Source: JBHJGM01 sp964405825 (lineage in GTDB: Bacteria; Verrucomicrobiota; Verrucomicrobiia; Opitutales; JBHJGM01). From it: DNA of 64,000 bases. The stretch's first letter is position 1, and each line of letters begins with the position of its first letter. The notes under the pieces were generated by a model. It had not been told where the DNA came from, searched no databases, and saw only the letters and a program-made list of their open reading frames with translations. The position numbers and the translations under genes were made by a program. Positions 17,357-26,312 of the stretch are shown here, piece after piece. The stretch spans positions 1-64,000 of the forward strand of contig CAYOPI010000006.1 in the NCBI GenBank assembly GCA_964405825.1. The letters are read 5' to 3'.

Positions 17357-17974
17357 ATGCAGTTGGTGTGCCTTGATTTGGAGGGCGTTCTGGTGCCCGA
17401 GATTTGGCTGGCCGTCGCCGAAAAGACCGGTGTCGAAGCCCTGCGGCGCACCACCCGCGACGAGCCCGACTACGACAAGCTGATGCGCTACCGGCTCGAC
17501 CTGCTGGCGCAACACGGGATCACCCTGCCGCAGTTTCAGGAGGTCATCGGGACGCTGGCACCGCTGGAGGGCGCCGTCGAGTTTCTGGACTGGCTGCAGT
17601 CCGAAACACAGGTGGTGATTTTGTCGGACACTTTTGCGGAATTTGCCAGGCCGCTGATGCGTCAGCTCAATTGGCCCACCCTGCTCTGCCACAGCCTTGA
17701 GGTGCAACTCGACGGGCGCATTACAGGCTATCGCCTGCGCCAGCCCGACCCAAAGTTGAAAGCCGTGCGCGCCTTTCAATCGCTGAACCTGCGCGTGATC
17801 GCGGCGGGGGATTCCTACAACGATCTGTCGATGCTGCTGTCCGCCGATGCCGCCGTGCTCTTTCGCCCGCCGGACTCCCTGGTTGCTGAACAGCCGCAGC
17901 TGCCGGTCACCCGCACGCACGCTGAGCTGCGCGAGGCGCTGGCGGAGATCCTGAAGGGCCAGGCACTGGCTTAA
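17357..17974 (+). CDS. thrH: ThrH-type phosphoserine phosphatase / homoserine phosphotransferase
   Basis: A 205-residue HAD-superfamily enzyme, the same length as Pseudomonas ThrH. The catalytic motif DLEGVLVPEIW is at the N-terminus (Asp7; the Glu in place of the second Asp of DxD is typical of ThrH). ILSDTF provides motif II and AAGDSYNDLSML motif IV. The family dephosphorylates phosphoserine and can phosphorylate homoserine, linking serine and threonine synthesis. The ATG at 17357 is chosen because the family starts there. The stop overlaps the convergent gene in the sequence TTAA. Confidence 0.88.
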   Translation: MQLVCLDLEGVLVPEIWLAVAEKTGVEALRRTTRDEPDYDKLMRYRLDLLAQHGITLPQFQEVIGTLAPLEGAVEFLDWLQSETQVVILSDTFAEFARPLMRQLNWPTLLCHSLEVQLDGRITGYRLRQPDPKLKAVRAFQSLNLRVIAAGDSYNDLSMLLSADAAVLFRPPDSLVAEQPQLPVTRTHAELREALAEILKGQALA

Positions 17975-18846
17975 GGGCCTGGCCTGCAGGTGCGCATGAA
18001 GCGCTGCCAGGTGTTGTGGGCGGGTCGGTGGACGACGTCGGTGGCGTCGCGCGCCTCGGTGTGGAGAAAGTCCATCAGCCCGCGCATCATGGGCATGGGG
18101 AAGCCATTGGCGTCGGCCTCCTGCAGGAAGTAGTCGTACTCGGCGTTGAGGTTGACGAGGAAGCCTGTATCCCCGCGGCGGATACGCTTGAGGGCGTTGG
18201 TGAAAGGGCCGGGCTGGTGGGCCTCCTTGCAGGCCTGCTGGAGTTGCTCGTCGGTCAGGCCGCTGTGCATGCCAAAGGCGAGGATCTCCATGCGCACGGC
18301 GTCGACGTACCAGGAGGCCATGTTCTGCACGCACTTCATGACCTGGGCCTGGCCGGGCTTCCCGGCGAAGAAGATGGTCTCGGGATGGGCGACCGCCTCG
18401 AAGTACGCGATGAAGGCGGTCAGGGCCTCGCGGGGGCCGCCGACGTAGAGGTGCAGTTGGCCGGCCTCGGCCCCGCCGCGTCCGCCGCTCATGGGCACGT
18501 CGAGGTAGTCCACGCCGCGTTCGGCAAAGGCGGCGTGGAGCCGGCGCGTTTCCGGCACGGGGATGGTGCTGTGGTCGAAGATGGTCAGCCCACGGGGAGC
18601 GCGCTCGAGCAGCAGGCTGTCGCAGACCTTGAGCAACGCGCCGCCCGCCAGGCAAAGCGAGAGGGCGTCAGGCGGGTCGTCGAGGAGGGCGTCGAGCTGG
18701 GCGGTGGCCTTCCCCCCGGCGGCCACGAAGGCCTGGCGGGGTTCGGGCTGGAGGTCGCAGCCGGTCACCTCAAAGCCCGCCTGCAAGAGGTTCTTCGCCA
18801 TGCCCAGGCCCATCGCGCCCAGGCCCACAAAGCCAACGGTCTTCAT
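17971..18846 (-). CDS. 3-hydroxyisobutyrate dehydrogenase-like NAD(P)-dependent oxidoreductase
   Basis: A 291-residue beta-hydroxyacid dehydrogenase. The N-terminal Rossmann motif GFVGLGAMGLGMAKNL starts 4 residues from the ATG at 18846. DVPMSGGRGGAEAGQL is the conserved substrate-binding signature, and the catalytic Lys lies in MKCVQNMASW (usually GxxxKxxxN). The substrate may be 3-hydroxyisobutyrate, tartronate semialdehyde or similar, and cannot be fixed from sequence. An open frame continues far upstream but overlaps the PurM-like gene and is not coding. Divergent from that gene with an 81-bp spacer. Confidence 0.85.
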   Translation of the reverse strand: MKTVGFVGLGAMGLGMAKNLLQAGFEVTGCDLQPEPRQAFVAAGGKATAQLDALLDDPPDALSLCLAGGALLKVCDSLLLERAPRGLTIFDHSTIPVPETRRLHAAFAERGVDYLDVPMSGGRGGAEAGQLHLYVGGPREALTAFIAYFEAVAHPETIFFAGKPGQAQVMKCVQNMASWYVDAVRMEILAFGMHSGLTDEQLQQACKEAHQPGPFTNALKRIRRGDTGFLVNLNAEYDYFLQEADANGFPMPMMRGLMDFLHTEARDATDVVHRPAHNTWQRFMRTCRPGP

Positions 18847-18927
18847 GCAGGGAGGGTGAGCGATCCGACCACGCAGGGGCAACACCTGCGATTGACGCCA
18901 GGGCCGACCGGCGGGCAGGCTTGGGAG

Positions 18928-20139
18928 GTGAGCAAGGGGGAGGCAACGGCAGAGGGGCGCTATGCGGCGCGGGGGGTCTCGGCGACCAAGGAGGCCGTGC
19001 ACGCGGTGGTCGACCGGCTGGACCGCGGGCTGTTTCCGGGCGCCTTCTGCAAGATTACCGAGGACCACCTGACCGGCGACCCCGACAAGTGCTGCGTCAT
19101 TCACGCCGACGGCAGCGGGACCAAGTCCATCCTGGCCTACCTGCACTGGCGCGAGACGGGCGACCCGAGCGCCTTTGGCGGCATTGCCCAGGACAGCATC
19201 GTGATGAACCTGGACGACCTGCTCTGCGTCGGCGTAACGCAGGGGATCGTGCTGTCGTCGACGATCAACCGCAACGCCCGGCGCATTCCGGGGGAGGTGC
19301 TGGCGGCGCTGATCGAAGGGACCGAGGCGTTTCTGCAGCGTCTGCGCGATTGCGGGGTGGGCATCGTCAGTGGGGGCGGCGAGACAGCCGACGTGGGCGA
19401 CCTGACCGCGACCTGCACGGTCGACAGCTGCGCGGTGGCGGTGCTGCCGCGGGCAGACGTTCTGACCAATCAGGGGATCGAGCCGGGTCTGGCCATCGTG
19501 GGGTTCGCTTCGGACGGGCAGGCGGCGTACGAGGATCTTCCCAACAGCGGCATCGGCAGCAACGGGCTGACCAGCGCGCGCCACGATCTGCTCAGCCGTC
19601 ATTACGCCGAGACCTTCCCGGAGACCTTTGACGCGCAGATCGACCCGGCGCTCGTTTACAGCGGGCCCCACCGGATGGCCGATGCGTTGCCGGGCAGCGA
19701 GCTGACGATCGGTCAGGCGTTGCTCAGCCCGACACGCACCTACGCGCCGGTCGTGACCGACCTGCTGCGCGAGCACCGCCCCGCGATTCGTGGATTGGTC
19801 CACTGCTCCGGCGGAGCACAGACCAAGTGCCTGCGCTTCGGCCAGGGAGTGCACTTCATCAAGAACAGCCTCTTCGAGCCGCCACTGCTGTTTCGGGAGA
19901 TCCAGCGGGTGAGCGGCACGAGCTGGCAGGAGATGTTCCAGGTCTTCAACATGGGTCACCGCATGGAGGCGTACTGCCCGCCGGCAGCGGCGGAGGCGGT
20001 CATCGCCGTGGCACAGGCGCGCGGCATCGCGGCGCAGGTGGTGGGTCGGACCGAGGCATCGCGTCACCCCGAGGGGAGGAACCACCTCAGCCTGAGCTGG
20101 CAGGAGCAGGTATACACCTATGGTCTGCCCGATGGCTGA
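18928..20139 (+). CDS. PurM-like AIR synthase family protein
   Basis: A 403-residue protein with PurM-like domains: SATKEAVHAVVDRL, KCCVIHADGSGTKSILAYLH, GGIAQDSIVMNLDDLLCVG, GIVSGGGETADVGDL and VHCSGGAQTKCLRFG. This is a longer, divergent form of phosphoribosylformylglycinamidine cyclo-ligase, which makes AIR in purine synthesis; similar AIR-synthase-related proteins serve as PurM in some phyla. Start: GTG at 18928, with ATAEGRYAARGVS matching where the family usually begins. An open frame extends about 900 bases upstream across the divergent dehydrogenase gene and is spurious. No other pur gene is nearby, so the exact reaction is inferred. Confidence 0.8.
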   Translation: MSKGEATAEGRYAARGVSATKEAVHAVVDRLDRGLFPGAFCKITEDHLTGDPDKCCVIHADGSGTKSILAYLHWRETGDPSAFGGIAQDSIVMNLDDLLCVGVTQGIVLSSTINRNARRIPGEVLAALIEGTEAFLQRLRDCGVGIVSGGGETADVGDLTATCTVDSCAVAVLPRADVLTNQGIEPGLAIVGFASDGQAAYEDLPNSGIGSNGLTSARHDLLSRHYAETFPETFDAQIDPALVYSGPHRMADALPGSELTIGQALLSPTRTYAPVVTDLLREHRPAIRGLVHCSGGAQTKCLRFGQGVHFIKNSLFEPPLLFREIQRVSGTSWQEMFQVFNMGHRMEAYCPPAAAEAVIAVAQARGIAAQVVGRTEASRHPEGRNHLSLSWQEQVYTYGLPDG

Positions 20140-20168
20140 ATGCCCGATCTCCTTCGTGACAGGGAGCT

Positions 20169-20197
20169 TTGACAAAGCTGATAGCCGACTCTTGAAT
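20169..20197 (+). promoter_or_regulatory. Candidate sigma-70-type promoter for ptsH
   Basis: TTGACA at 20169-20174 (perfect -35), a 17-bp spacer, then TTGAAT at 20192-20197 (four of six -10 matches). The expected transcription start is about 48 nt before the ptsH ATG. The best promoter match I find in the window. Confidence 0.55.
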
Positions 20198-20251
20198 GAA
20201 GGAACTTGGAGAGGGTCCGCATCCTGCTGCCCTTGAAGCAACTTACCGAGT

Positions 20252-20557
20252 ATGTCCGAAGCCAGTCAGAGCAGCGCCAACGCCGGCGAAGTGGCCCGCG
20301 AGTTGAAAGTGCAGAACAAGATGGGGATTCACGCGCGTCCGGCGGCCATGATTGTTCGCATCTCCAACAAGTATCCCGAGGTGGACCTTTTTGTGGAAAA
20401 GGGCGACGAGCAGGTGAACGGCAAGAGCATCATGGGACTGATGATGCTGGCCGCCGGCCAGGGCTCCAACCTGCGGTTTATCGCTTCGGGCGAAGGGGCC
20501 AAAGCGCTGCTGGACGAGATGGAAGGTCTGTTCTCCAGAAAGTTTGAGGAGGCCTGA
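20252..20557 (+). CDS. ptsH: HPr family phosphocarrier protein
   Basis: A 101-residue protein of HPr fold. The phosphorylated histidine is His27 in MGIHARPAAMIV, and the regulatory serine site is Ser59 in NGKSIMGLMML. Both are intact, so it could take phosphate from enzyme I and be phosphorylated on serine by HPr kinase. It is about 12 residues longer than classic HPr at the N-terminus. No enzyme I or EII gene is in the window, so a sugar-transport or purely regulatory role is open. The SGNH hydrolase gene starts 3 nt after its stop. Confidence 0.93.
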   Translation: MSEASQSSANAGEVARELKVQNKMGIHARPAAMIVRISNKYPEVDLFVEKGDEQVNGKSIMGLMMLAAGQGSNLRFIASGEGAKALLDEMEGLFSRKFEEA

Positions 20558-20560
20558 GGG

Positions 20561-21160
20561 GTGGACGCGGTCCGGGTCGTCTTGATCGGTGACTCGATCC
20601 GAATGGGCTATGAATCCGCGGTGCGTGAACGCCTGCGTGCGCCGATCGAGGTCATCACCACCCCGGAAAACGGGCGTACCAGCGCCCACGTACTGGCAAA
20701 CCTGCGCGAATGGGCCATCGACCACCGTCCACAGCTGATACACCTAAATTGCGGGCTGCATGATCTGCGGCGTGAATTCGGTGCGAGTGAGAACGCAGTA
20801 CCACTGGAGGATTATGCGAAAAATCTCGAGGCGATCTTCACTGCATTGCAGACTGAGACCGAGGCTCATCTGGTCTGGGCGCAGACCACCCCGGTGAATC
20901 AGGAGTGGCATCACCGGACCAAGGATTTCGACCGGCTGGAGGCCGAAGTGGCCGCCTACAATCGTCGCGCAGTCGAGATTGCAGGGCAGAAAGATATCCA
21001 GGTCAACGACTTGCACTCGCTGGTCGAAAAAGCGGGGCGAGACCCGCTTCTGCGCGACGATGGGGTGCACTTCACCCCGAGCGGAAGCCGGTTGCTGGGT
21101 CACGCGGTGGCGGACTGCGTGCGCAAGGTGCTGGACGGAGCCAGGTTTCGCGGAGCCTGA
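20561..21160 (+). CDS. SGNH/GDSL hydrolase, cytoplasmic
   Basis: A 199-residue SGNH hydrolase starting with GTG at 20561, preceded by a strong ribosome site (GAGGAGG inside the ptsH end). Block I is VVLIGDSIRMGY (nucleophile Ser), block III is NCGLHDL (the usual Asn is replaced by His in this position of GxND), and block V is DDGVHFTPSG with the catalytic Asp and His. There is no signal peptide, so the ester substrate should be intracellular. Translationally linked to ptsH, though no functional link is known to me. Confidence 0.85.
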   Translation: MDAVRVVLIGDSIRMGYESAVRERLRAPIEVITTPENGRTSAHVLANLREWAIDHRPQLIHLNCGLHDLRREFGASENAVPLEDYAKNLEAIFTALQTETEAHLVWAQTTPVNQEWHHRTKDFDRLEAEVAAYNRRAVEIAGQKDIQVNDLHSLVEKAGRDPLLRDDGVHFTPSGSRLLGHAVADCVRKVLDGARFRGA

Positions 21161-21188
21161 GGACATTGGGGAATTGCGAATAATCCGC

Positions 21189-21217
21189 TTGGCATCAGTG
21201 CGTTGTGGGCCTATCGT
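21189..21217 (+). promoter_or_regulatory. Candidate promoter for the response regulator
   Basis: TTGGCA at 21189-21194, 17-bp spacer, TATCGT at 21212-21217. About 67 nt upstream of the ATG at 21285. By eye only. Confidence 0.3.
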
Positions 21218-21284
21218 CCACGGTTGACGGCGTGTTGATTCCTCCGTGCAGGCCGTTTCACCTCCCCCAGTCAGCTGTCCCGTC

Positions 21285-21965
21285 ATGACCGAATCTTCGG
21301 AAAAACAACAAAAGCGCATCTTCCTGGTCGATGACCATCCATTGATCCGAAGTGGCCTTGCGCAGATCATCGAAGAAGAGCCCGACCTGACCATTTGCGG
21401 CCAGGCCAAGAATGCGGCCGAAGCCATGAAAGGGGTCAAGGATTCCGCCCCCGACCTGGTGGTGGTGGACCTGTCGCTGGAGGGCAGCAACGGCATCGAG
21501 CTGATCAAGAACCTCAAGGCGCTCTATCCCGACCTGGAGTTCATGATGTTCTCGATGCACGACGAGCGCGTCTTTGCCCAGCGGGCGCTGCGCGCAGGTG
21601 CGCGAGCCTTCGTGATGAAGCACGAGAGCAAGGACACGATCAAGACGGCCATTCGCCGGGCGCTCTCGGGAAACATTTACGTAAGCGAGCGTGTATCCGA
21701 ACAATTGCTGCACCAGATCGTCAGCGGCACTGCCTCGGACAAGGGTTCGCCGGTGGACAAGCTGACCGACCGCGAACTGGAGGTGATCCAGCTGATCGGC
21801 AAGCGCCTTTCCACGCGCGAAGTACCCAAAGCGCTGACTGTGAGCGTGAAGACCGTGGAGTCGCACCGTGCGCACATCAAGGAGAAGCTCGAACTCTCCA
21901 GCGGCAACGAGCTGGTGAAGTTCGCCATCCAGTGGGTTGAGCACGAGCACGGCCTGGCGCACTAG
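21285..21965 (+). CDS. NarL/FixJ-family response regulator
   Basis: A 226-residue two-component regulator. The receiver domain has the acidic pair VDDHP (Asp16-17), the phosphorylated Asp62 in VVVDLSLEGSNG, and the Lys in FVMKHES. A linker leads to a LuxR-type helix-turn-helix (LTDRELEVIQLIGKRLSTRE, then VSVKTVESHRAHIKEKL). It would bind DNA as a dimer when phosphorylated. No histidine kinase is adjacent, so it is an orphan here. The ATG at 21285 is preferred over an upstream GTG that adds 13 residues. Confidence 0.9.
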   Translation: MTESSEKQQKRIFLVDDHPLIRSGLAQIIEEEPDLTICGQAKNAAEAMKGVKDSAPDLVVVDLSLEGSNGIELIKNLKALYPDLEFMMFSMHDERVFAQRALRAGARAFVMKHESKDTIKTAIRRALSGNIYVSERVSEQLLHQIVSGTASDKGSPVDKLTDRELEVIQLIGKRLSTREVPKALTVSVKTVESHRAHIKEKLELSSGNELVKFAIQWVEHEHGLAH

Positions 21966-22047
21966 CGAGCGCGCCGGATAGATTACGAAGGGCTCGGCAA
22001 AGGTGCCGGGTCCAACGAGCGGCTTGGTCTTCGGTGGATCTTGGGGA

Positions 22048-23220
22048 TCAGACTTCGACGATCAGGCCCTTGAGGTAGCGGCTTTCGGGCATCGTGAGCA
22101 GGACCGGGTGATCCGGTGGGGCTTCGGTGCGGTGAAGCAGGCGCGGTTCGCGTCCGGCATCGGCGGCGGCTTCGGCCACGACGGACTCGAAGGTGGCTGC
22201 GTCGACATGCTGCGAGCAGCAATAAGTGGCCAGGACACCGCCGGGCTCGAGCGATTGCAGGGCGCGCAGGTTCAGTTCCTTGTAGCCGCGCAGGGCGCCC
22301 TCGAGGACGCGGCGGTTGCGGGCGAAGGACGGCGGGTCGAGCACGACCAGACCGAAGCGGGCTTCACGGTTGGCGTTGAACCAGTCGAAGAGGTTGCCGT
22401 GGAGGAACTCGGCCGGGAGTTCGTTGCGAGCGGCGTTGCCGAGTGCGGCGTCGAGGGCGGGCTTGGCCGAGTCGATTCCCAGCACGCTTGAGGCACCGGC
22501 CCGCGCACAGTGCAACGCAAAGGCTCCCTGGTTGCAGCAGCCATCGAGCACGCGTCGGCCCTGGGCATAAGTCGCTACCAGCGGATGCTGCAGGCGCTGG
22601 TCGAGGTAGAAACCGGTCTTCTGCCCGGCGTGCAGGTCGAGGCGGTACTCCACCCCGTCGATCGCATACCAGTCGGGTTCGAGGGTGCGGCCGGAGCGCG
22701 TGCGCACCTGCAAGGGCAGGCCTTCGAGGGCACGGGAAGGAGCGTCGTTGCGAAAGATGATCTCGGCGGGCTGGCAGAGTTCACTCAAGGCCTGATCGAT
22801 CGCTTCGACCTGCCGGTCCATCCCGAGCGTGAGCATCTGAACGACGAGGATCTGGTCGAAGCGATCCACGACGAGTCCGGGTAAACCGTCCGCCTCGGAC
22901 CAGACCAGCCGGCAGAACGGCGCCTCGCCGCGGCGCTCGATGGAGGTCTGGAGGCGTTCGCGCAGCAGCAGGGCGTCAAAGGCTTCAAGCGAGCGGCTGT
23001 AGCGTCGCCACACGATCTGGGACTGGCTGTTGTACAGTCCCATGCCCAGGGAACGCCCGGCAGCGTCGCGCAGTTCGATTCCCTGTCCGTCAAAACGCGC
23101 GCCCAACTGGAAACCGTCGGCGATCTCGTTTCCAAAAACCCAGGGGTGCCCCTGCAGCACGCGGTGGCGCGAGCCGCCACGCAGTTTCAAGGCGGGAGCC
23201 GAGGTGGAAAGGTTGGCCAT
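22048..23220 (-). CDS. RlmI-like class I SAM-dependent rRNA methyltransferase
   Basis: A 390-residue protein with an N-terminal PUA-like RNA-binding domain (HRVLQGHPWVFGNEI), a central EEHEE-type region (FCRLVWSEADGLPGLVVDRF) and a C-terminal Rossmann methyltransferase domain (GRRVLDGCCNQGAFALHCA). The catalytic segments VVLDPPSFAR and TYCCSQHV match the m5C methyltransferases of the RlmI family, which modify 23S rRNA; the cysteine in the latter is the nucleophile. The start is 3 nt after the LptG stop, so the two are co-transcribed. The exact target base is inferred from family only. Confidence 0.88.
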   Translation of the reverse strand: MANLSTSAPALKLRGGSRHRVLQGHPWVFGNEIADGFQLGARFDGQGIELRDAAGRSLGMGLYNSQSQIVWRRYSRSLEAFDALLLRERLQTSIERRGEAPFCRLVWSEADGLPGLVVDRFDQILVVQMLTLGMDRQVEAIDQALSELCQPAEIIFRNDAPSRALEGLPLQVRTRSGRTLEPDWYAIDGVEYRLDLHAGQKTGFYLDQRLQHPLVATYAQGRRVLDGCCNQGAFALHCARAGASSVLGIDSAKPALDAALGNAARNELPAEFLHGNLFDWFNANREARFGLVVLDPPSFARNRRVLEGALRGYKELNLRALQSLEPGGVLATYCCSQHVDAATFESVVAEAAADAGREPRLLHRTEAPPDHPVLLTMPESRYLKGLIVEV

Positions 23221-23223
23221 GGC

Positions 23224-24348
23224 TCAGATTGCGCGGCGTTGCAGCCAGGCCGCCAGCACAAAGACCAGACCGACCGGCAGCCACGCCGCCACCACCGGCT
23301 GCAGGTGCGCCTGCTCGCCAAGCATCGTCGACACGTTGGCGATGATGAAGAACAGAAAGAACAGGCCAATTGACTTGGAGACGCCGACCAAGGGATTGGT
23401 CCGCACGCCGGCGACGGCAAAGGGGATGGCGATCCCGACGGCGGCCAGGCAGGTGAGCGAGCCGGCCAGGACGCTGTGATAGCGCACGGCGTAAGGTCGC
23501 ATCTGCTCACTCATCTCCAGGGGGATGCGTTCGAGCAGGCGGCGTATCTCCAGAAGCGAGAGGTCGCGCGGCGGTCGGCTGAGCAGGAGCATCGTCTCGG
23601 GGCGCTCGGTCAGCTCGGGCACCGGGGTGGCCGGGAAACGCCCGAACCATGGCGCGAACGTCGCCTCGCCTTCCAGCGGATCGAAGGTGACGTCGCGGCC
23701 TTCCTGAAAAAACCAGTGGCCGGCGTAGGGGTCGAAGTAGGCCTCGCGCGCAACCAGCCGGCGGTGTTCGCGGCCCTCTTCGTCGTAGAAGTAGACGTTC
23801 ACGCCCCGCGCGCGCTGGCGGAAGTCGCTGAAGTTCTCCATGAACCAGCGGCGGTTCTCGACGCGGTTGTCGAAGGTGAGCTGACCGATGAGGCCGATGT
23901 CCTCGACGGGGCGTTCGCGAGCTTCCTTGGCGTACTGCAGGTCGCGGCGGATCTGACGGGTGTCTTCAACGAAGGCCGGTACCAGGGTGGCGTTGAGGTA
24001 GAAGGCCAGGGCGGAAAGCATCAGGCCGGCCAGCCAGAGCGAGCGTGTGATCTTCAGCAGGCTCAGCCCGGCCGAGCGCAGCGCGATGATCTCGTAGTTG
24101 CGGTGAAGGTTACCCAGGGTGAAGAGCAGCGAGAGCAGCAGCGCCAACGGCAGGATAGTCGGCAGGAAGGTGGGCACGAGGCGCACGTAGTAGGCGAGGA
24201 TCTGCCCGAGGCTGGCTTCCCAGTTGAGGAAGTCGGGCAGGTCGTCGTTGAGGTCCTCGATCAGCAGGACCATCAGCGTGAGCGCGATGGCCATGCAGAA
24301 GGACTTGAGCCACTCGATGAAGACGTAGCGGTCGTGCAGCCGCGCCAT
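23224..24348 (-). CDS. lptG: LptF/LptG permease, LPS transport
   Basis: A 374-residue inner-membrane protein of the YjgP/YjgQ family. Three hydrophobic helices lie in the first 120 residues, a large periplasmic beta-jellyroll domain in the middle (about 130-270), and three helices at the C-terminus. With LptB and a partner permease it extracts LPS and feeds the periplasmic bridge. DRYVFIEWLKSF at the N-terminus and LRSAGLSLLKI after the second helix are family landmarks. Only one of the LptF/LptG pair is in the window; the G assignment over F is tentative. Confidence 0.88.
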   Translation of the reverse strand: MARLHDRYVFIEWLKSFCMAIALTLMVLLIEDLNDDLPDFLNWEASLGQILAYYVRLVPTFLPTILPLALLLSLLFTLGNLHRNYEIIALRSAGLSLLKITRSLWLAGLMLSALAFYLNATLVPAFVEDTRQIRRDLQYAKEARERPVEDIGLIGQLTFDNRVENRRWFMENFSDFRQRARGVNVYFYDEEGREHRRLVAREAYFDPYAGHWFFQEGRDVTFDPLEGEATFAPWFGRFPATPVPELTERPETMLLLSRPPRDLSLLEIRRLLERIPLEMSEQMRPYAVRYHSVLAGSLTCLAAVGIAIPFAVAGVRTNPLVGVSKSIGLFFLFFIIANVSTMLGEQAHLQPVVAAWLPVGLVFVLAAWLQRRAI

Positions 24349-24458
24349 GGGGTGGAAGGTTGGCGCAAATTGCTGGCGCGGGCGAAGGACAAAAGGGAGG
24401 CGGGCCCACTTTTTTCTCGCACCCGTTCCCTAAGCGCCTTGGATGAGCACAGTTACGA

Positions 24459-26312
24459 ATGGCTGGAGCAAAGGGCAATGAGTCGTGGGACTCGCGCATC
24501 GGGGTCATTCTGGCGGTGGCCGGCAGCGCGGTCGGCCTGGGAAACTTCCTGCGCTTCCCCGGGCTGGTGGCCGAGTACGGCGGCGGCGCCTTCATGCTGG
24601 CCTACTTCATTTCGCTACTGATTATCGGACTGCCCACGTGCTGGGCCGAGTGGACGATGGGCCGCCGCGGCGGGCGTTACGGCTACAACTCCTCACCGGC
24701 GATCCTGGCGGCGGTGACGCGGCGCAAGTGGGGCAAATGGATCGGGGTGATCGGCGTGGTGGTGCCGGTGACGATCTACATGTACTACGTGTACATCGAG
24801 GCGTGGTGCCTGGGGTATGCGACGAACTTCGCGCTGGGCAACCTGGATTTTGAAACCGCGGAGAAGGCCGGCGAGTTCTTCGGCACGTTCGTGGGCATCG
24901 AGAAAAACGGCACGGCGGTGGGCTTCGGCATCGAACAGGTCGGCGTCTTTCTGGTGCTGAGCTTCCTGCTGAATTTCTTCCTGATCTTTCGCGGGATCAG
25001 CAAGGGCATCGAGTTTTTCTGCAAGTATGCCCTGCCGCTGCTGATCGTGCTGGCGATGATCATTCTGGTGCGTGTGCTGACGCTGTCGCCGCCGGCCGAC
25101 CACCCGGAGCAGACCATCGCCAACGGGCTCGGCTACATGTGGAACCCCGACAAGGTGGTGCTGCAGGCGGGCACGCTGATCGAAACCGACGATGGCGAGC
25201 GCAAGGTGCAGGAGTGGGCCGACGTGGAGGAGGTGGTCGGGGCAGACTTCATCAAATCCAAGCGCGCGGAAGTCGAGACGCTGAACGCCGCGGCCAAAGC
25301 CACCGCGCAGCCGGAGCGTTACCGACTCTACACGCGCTCGTTCCTCGAGCAGATGGCCAGCCCGAGCCTGTGGATCGCGGCGGCCTCGCAGATCTTCTTC
25401 TCGCTGTCGATCGGCTTTGGGGTGATCATCACCTACTCCAGCTACATGGACAGCAAGGACGACGTCGTGCTGAGCGGTCTGGCCGCCTCGAGTGCGAACG
25501 AGTTCTGCGAGGTCGGCCTGGGCGGGTTGATCACGATTCCGGCCGCGTTTGTCTTCCTGGGAGCAGCGGGGATTGCAGGCTACATCACCTCGAGTTTCGC
25601 GCTGGGCTTCAACGTGCTGCCGATGGTGTTTTCGCAGATGCCGCTGGGGAACCTTTTTGGTGCGCTGTTCTTTTTCCTGCTGTTTCTGGCGGCGGTGACC
25701 AGTTCGCTGTCGATGCTGCAGCCGGGGATCGCGTTTGTGGAAGAGGCCTACGGGATCGGGCGTCGACAGTCGGTCGCGCTGCTGGGGGTTATCACGGGCC
25801 TGGGCTGCTGCTTCATGGTCTGGGCCAGCGAGGGTCTGAAGGGTCTGGAAACGGTCGACTTCTGGGTGACGAATCTGCTGATGGTCGGCCTGGCGACGTT
25901 TCAGGTGATCATCTTTGGCTGGACGCTTGGCCTGGAACGCGGGCTGGCGGAGGCGCACAAAGGTGCGACGATCCGCATTCCAAGGTTCTTCTCCTTGCTG
26001 ATGAAGTGGGTCACGCCGCTGTTTCTGGTGACGATTCTCATGCTGTGGCTGCTGCGCGATGTCCTCTTTTCGGTGCTGAAAGCCTTCCTGCCCGAACGGA
26101 TGGAGTGGTGGACACAGGCGCCGAAGCCTTACATCACTGACCTCGTGGGCGGGGTGACGGCCAGCGGCGAGGTGATCCAAACGGACCCCGTCGCCTGGTT
26201 CGGGGTGGCGATCATCGTGTTGATTGTCCTCTTCGTGGTCGTGTCGGTGGCGCAGTCGCGCTTCTTCAGGAACGTGCACAACCCGGTGGGTGAACGCGGA
26301 GGCGAGGGATGA
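24459..26312 (+). CDS. Neurotransmitter:sodium symporter family transporter
   Basis: A 617-residue multi-pass inner-membrane transporter. The N-terminus DSRIGVILAVAGSAVGLGNF followed by LRFPGLVAEYGGGAFMLAY is the hallmark of the LeuT/NSS family, with the unwound helix 1 that binds substrate and Na+. Twelve or more hydrophobic segments follow. A charged insert of about 80 residues (around 235-290) between helices 5 and 6 is longer than in LeuT. The likely substrate is an amino acid or related amine, coupled to Na+. The stop overlaps the next gene as ATGA. Confidence 0.93.
   Translation: MAGAKGNESWDSRIGVILAVAGSAVGLGNFLRFPGLVAEYGGGAFMLAYFISLLIIGLPTCWAEWTMGRRGGRYGYNSSPAILAAVTRRKWGKWIGVIGVVVPVTIYMYYVYIEAWCLGYATNFALGNLDFETAEKAGEFFGTFVGIEKNGTAVGFGIEQVGVFLVLSFLLNFFLIFRGISKGIEFFCKYALPLLIVLAMIILVRVLTLSPPADHPEQTIANGLGYMWNPDKVVLQAGTLIETDDGERKVQEWADVEEVVGADFIKSKRAEVETLNAAAKATAQPERYRLYTRSFLEQMASPSLWIAAASQIFFSLSIGFGVIITYSSYMDSKDDVVLSGLAASSANEFCEVGLGGLITIPAAFVFLGAAGIAGYITSSFALGFNVLPMVFSQMPLGNLFGALFFFLLFLAAVTSSLSMLQPGIAFVEEAYGIGRRQSVALLGVITGLGCCFMVWASEGLKGLETVDFWVTNLLMVGLATFQVIIFGWTLGLERGLAEAHKGATIRIPRFFSLLMKWVTPLFLVTILMLWLLRDVLFSVLKAFLPERMEWWTQAPKPYITDLVGGVTASGEVIQTDPVAWFGVAIIVLIVLFVVVSVAQSRFFRNVHNPVGERGGEG

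Noticed and set aside
18847..20241. N-terminal extension of the dehydrogenase frame
   Set aside because: It overlaps the PurM-like gene on the other strand, and the Rossmann motif starts right after the ATG at 18846.
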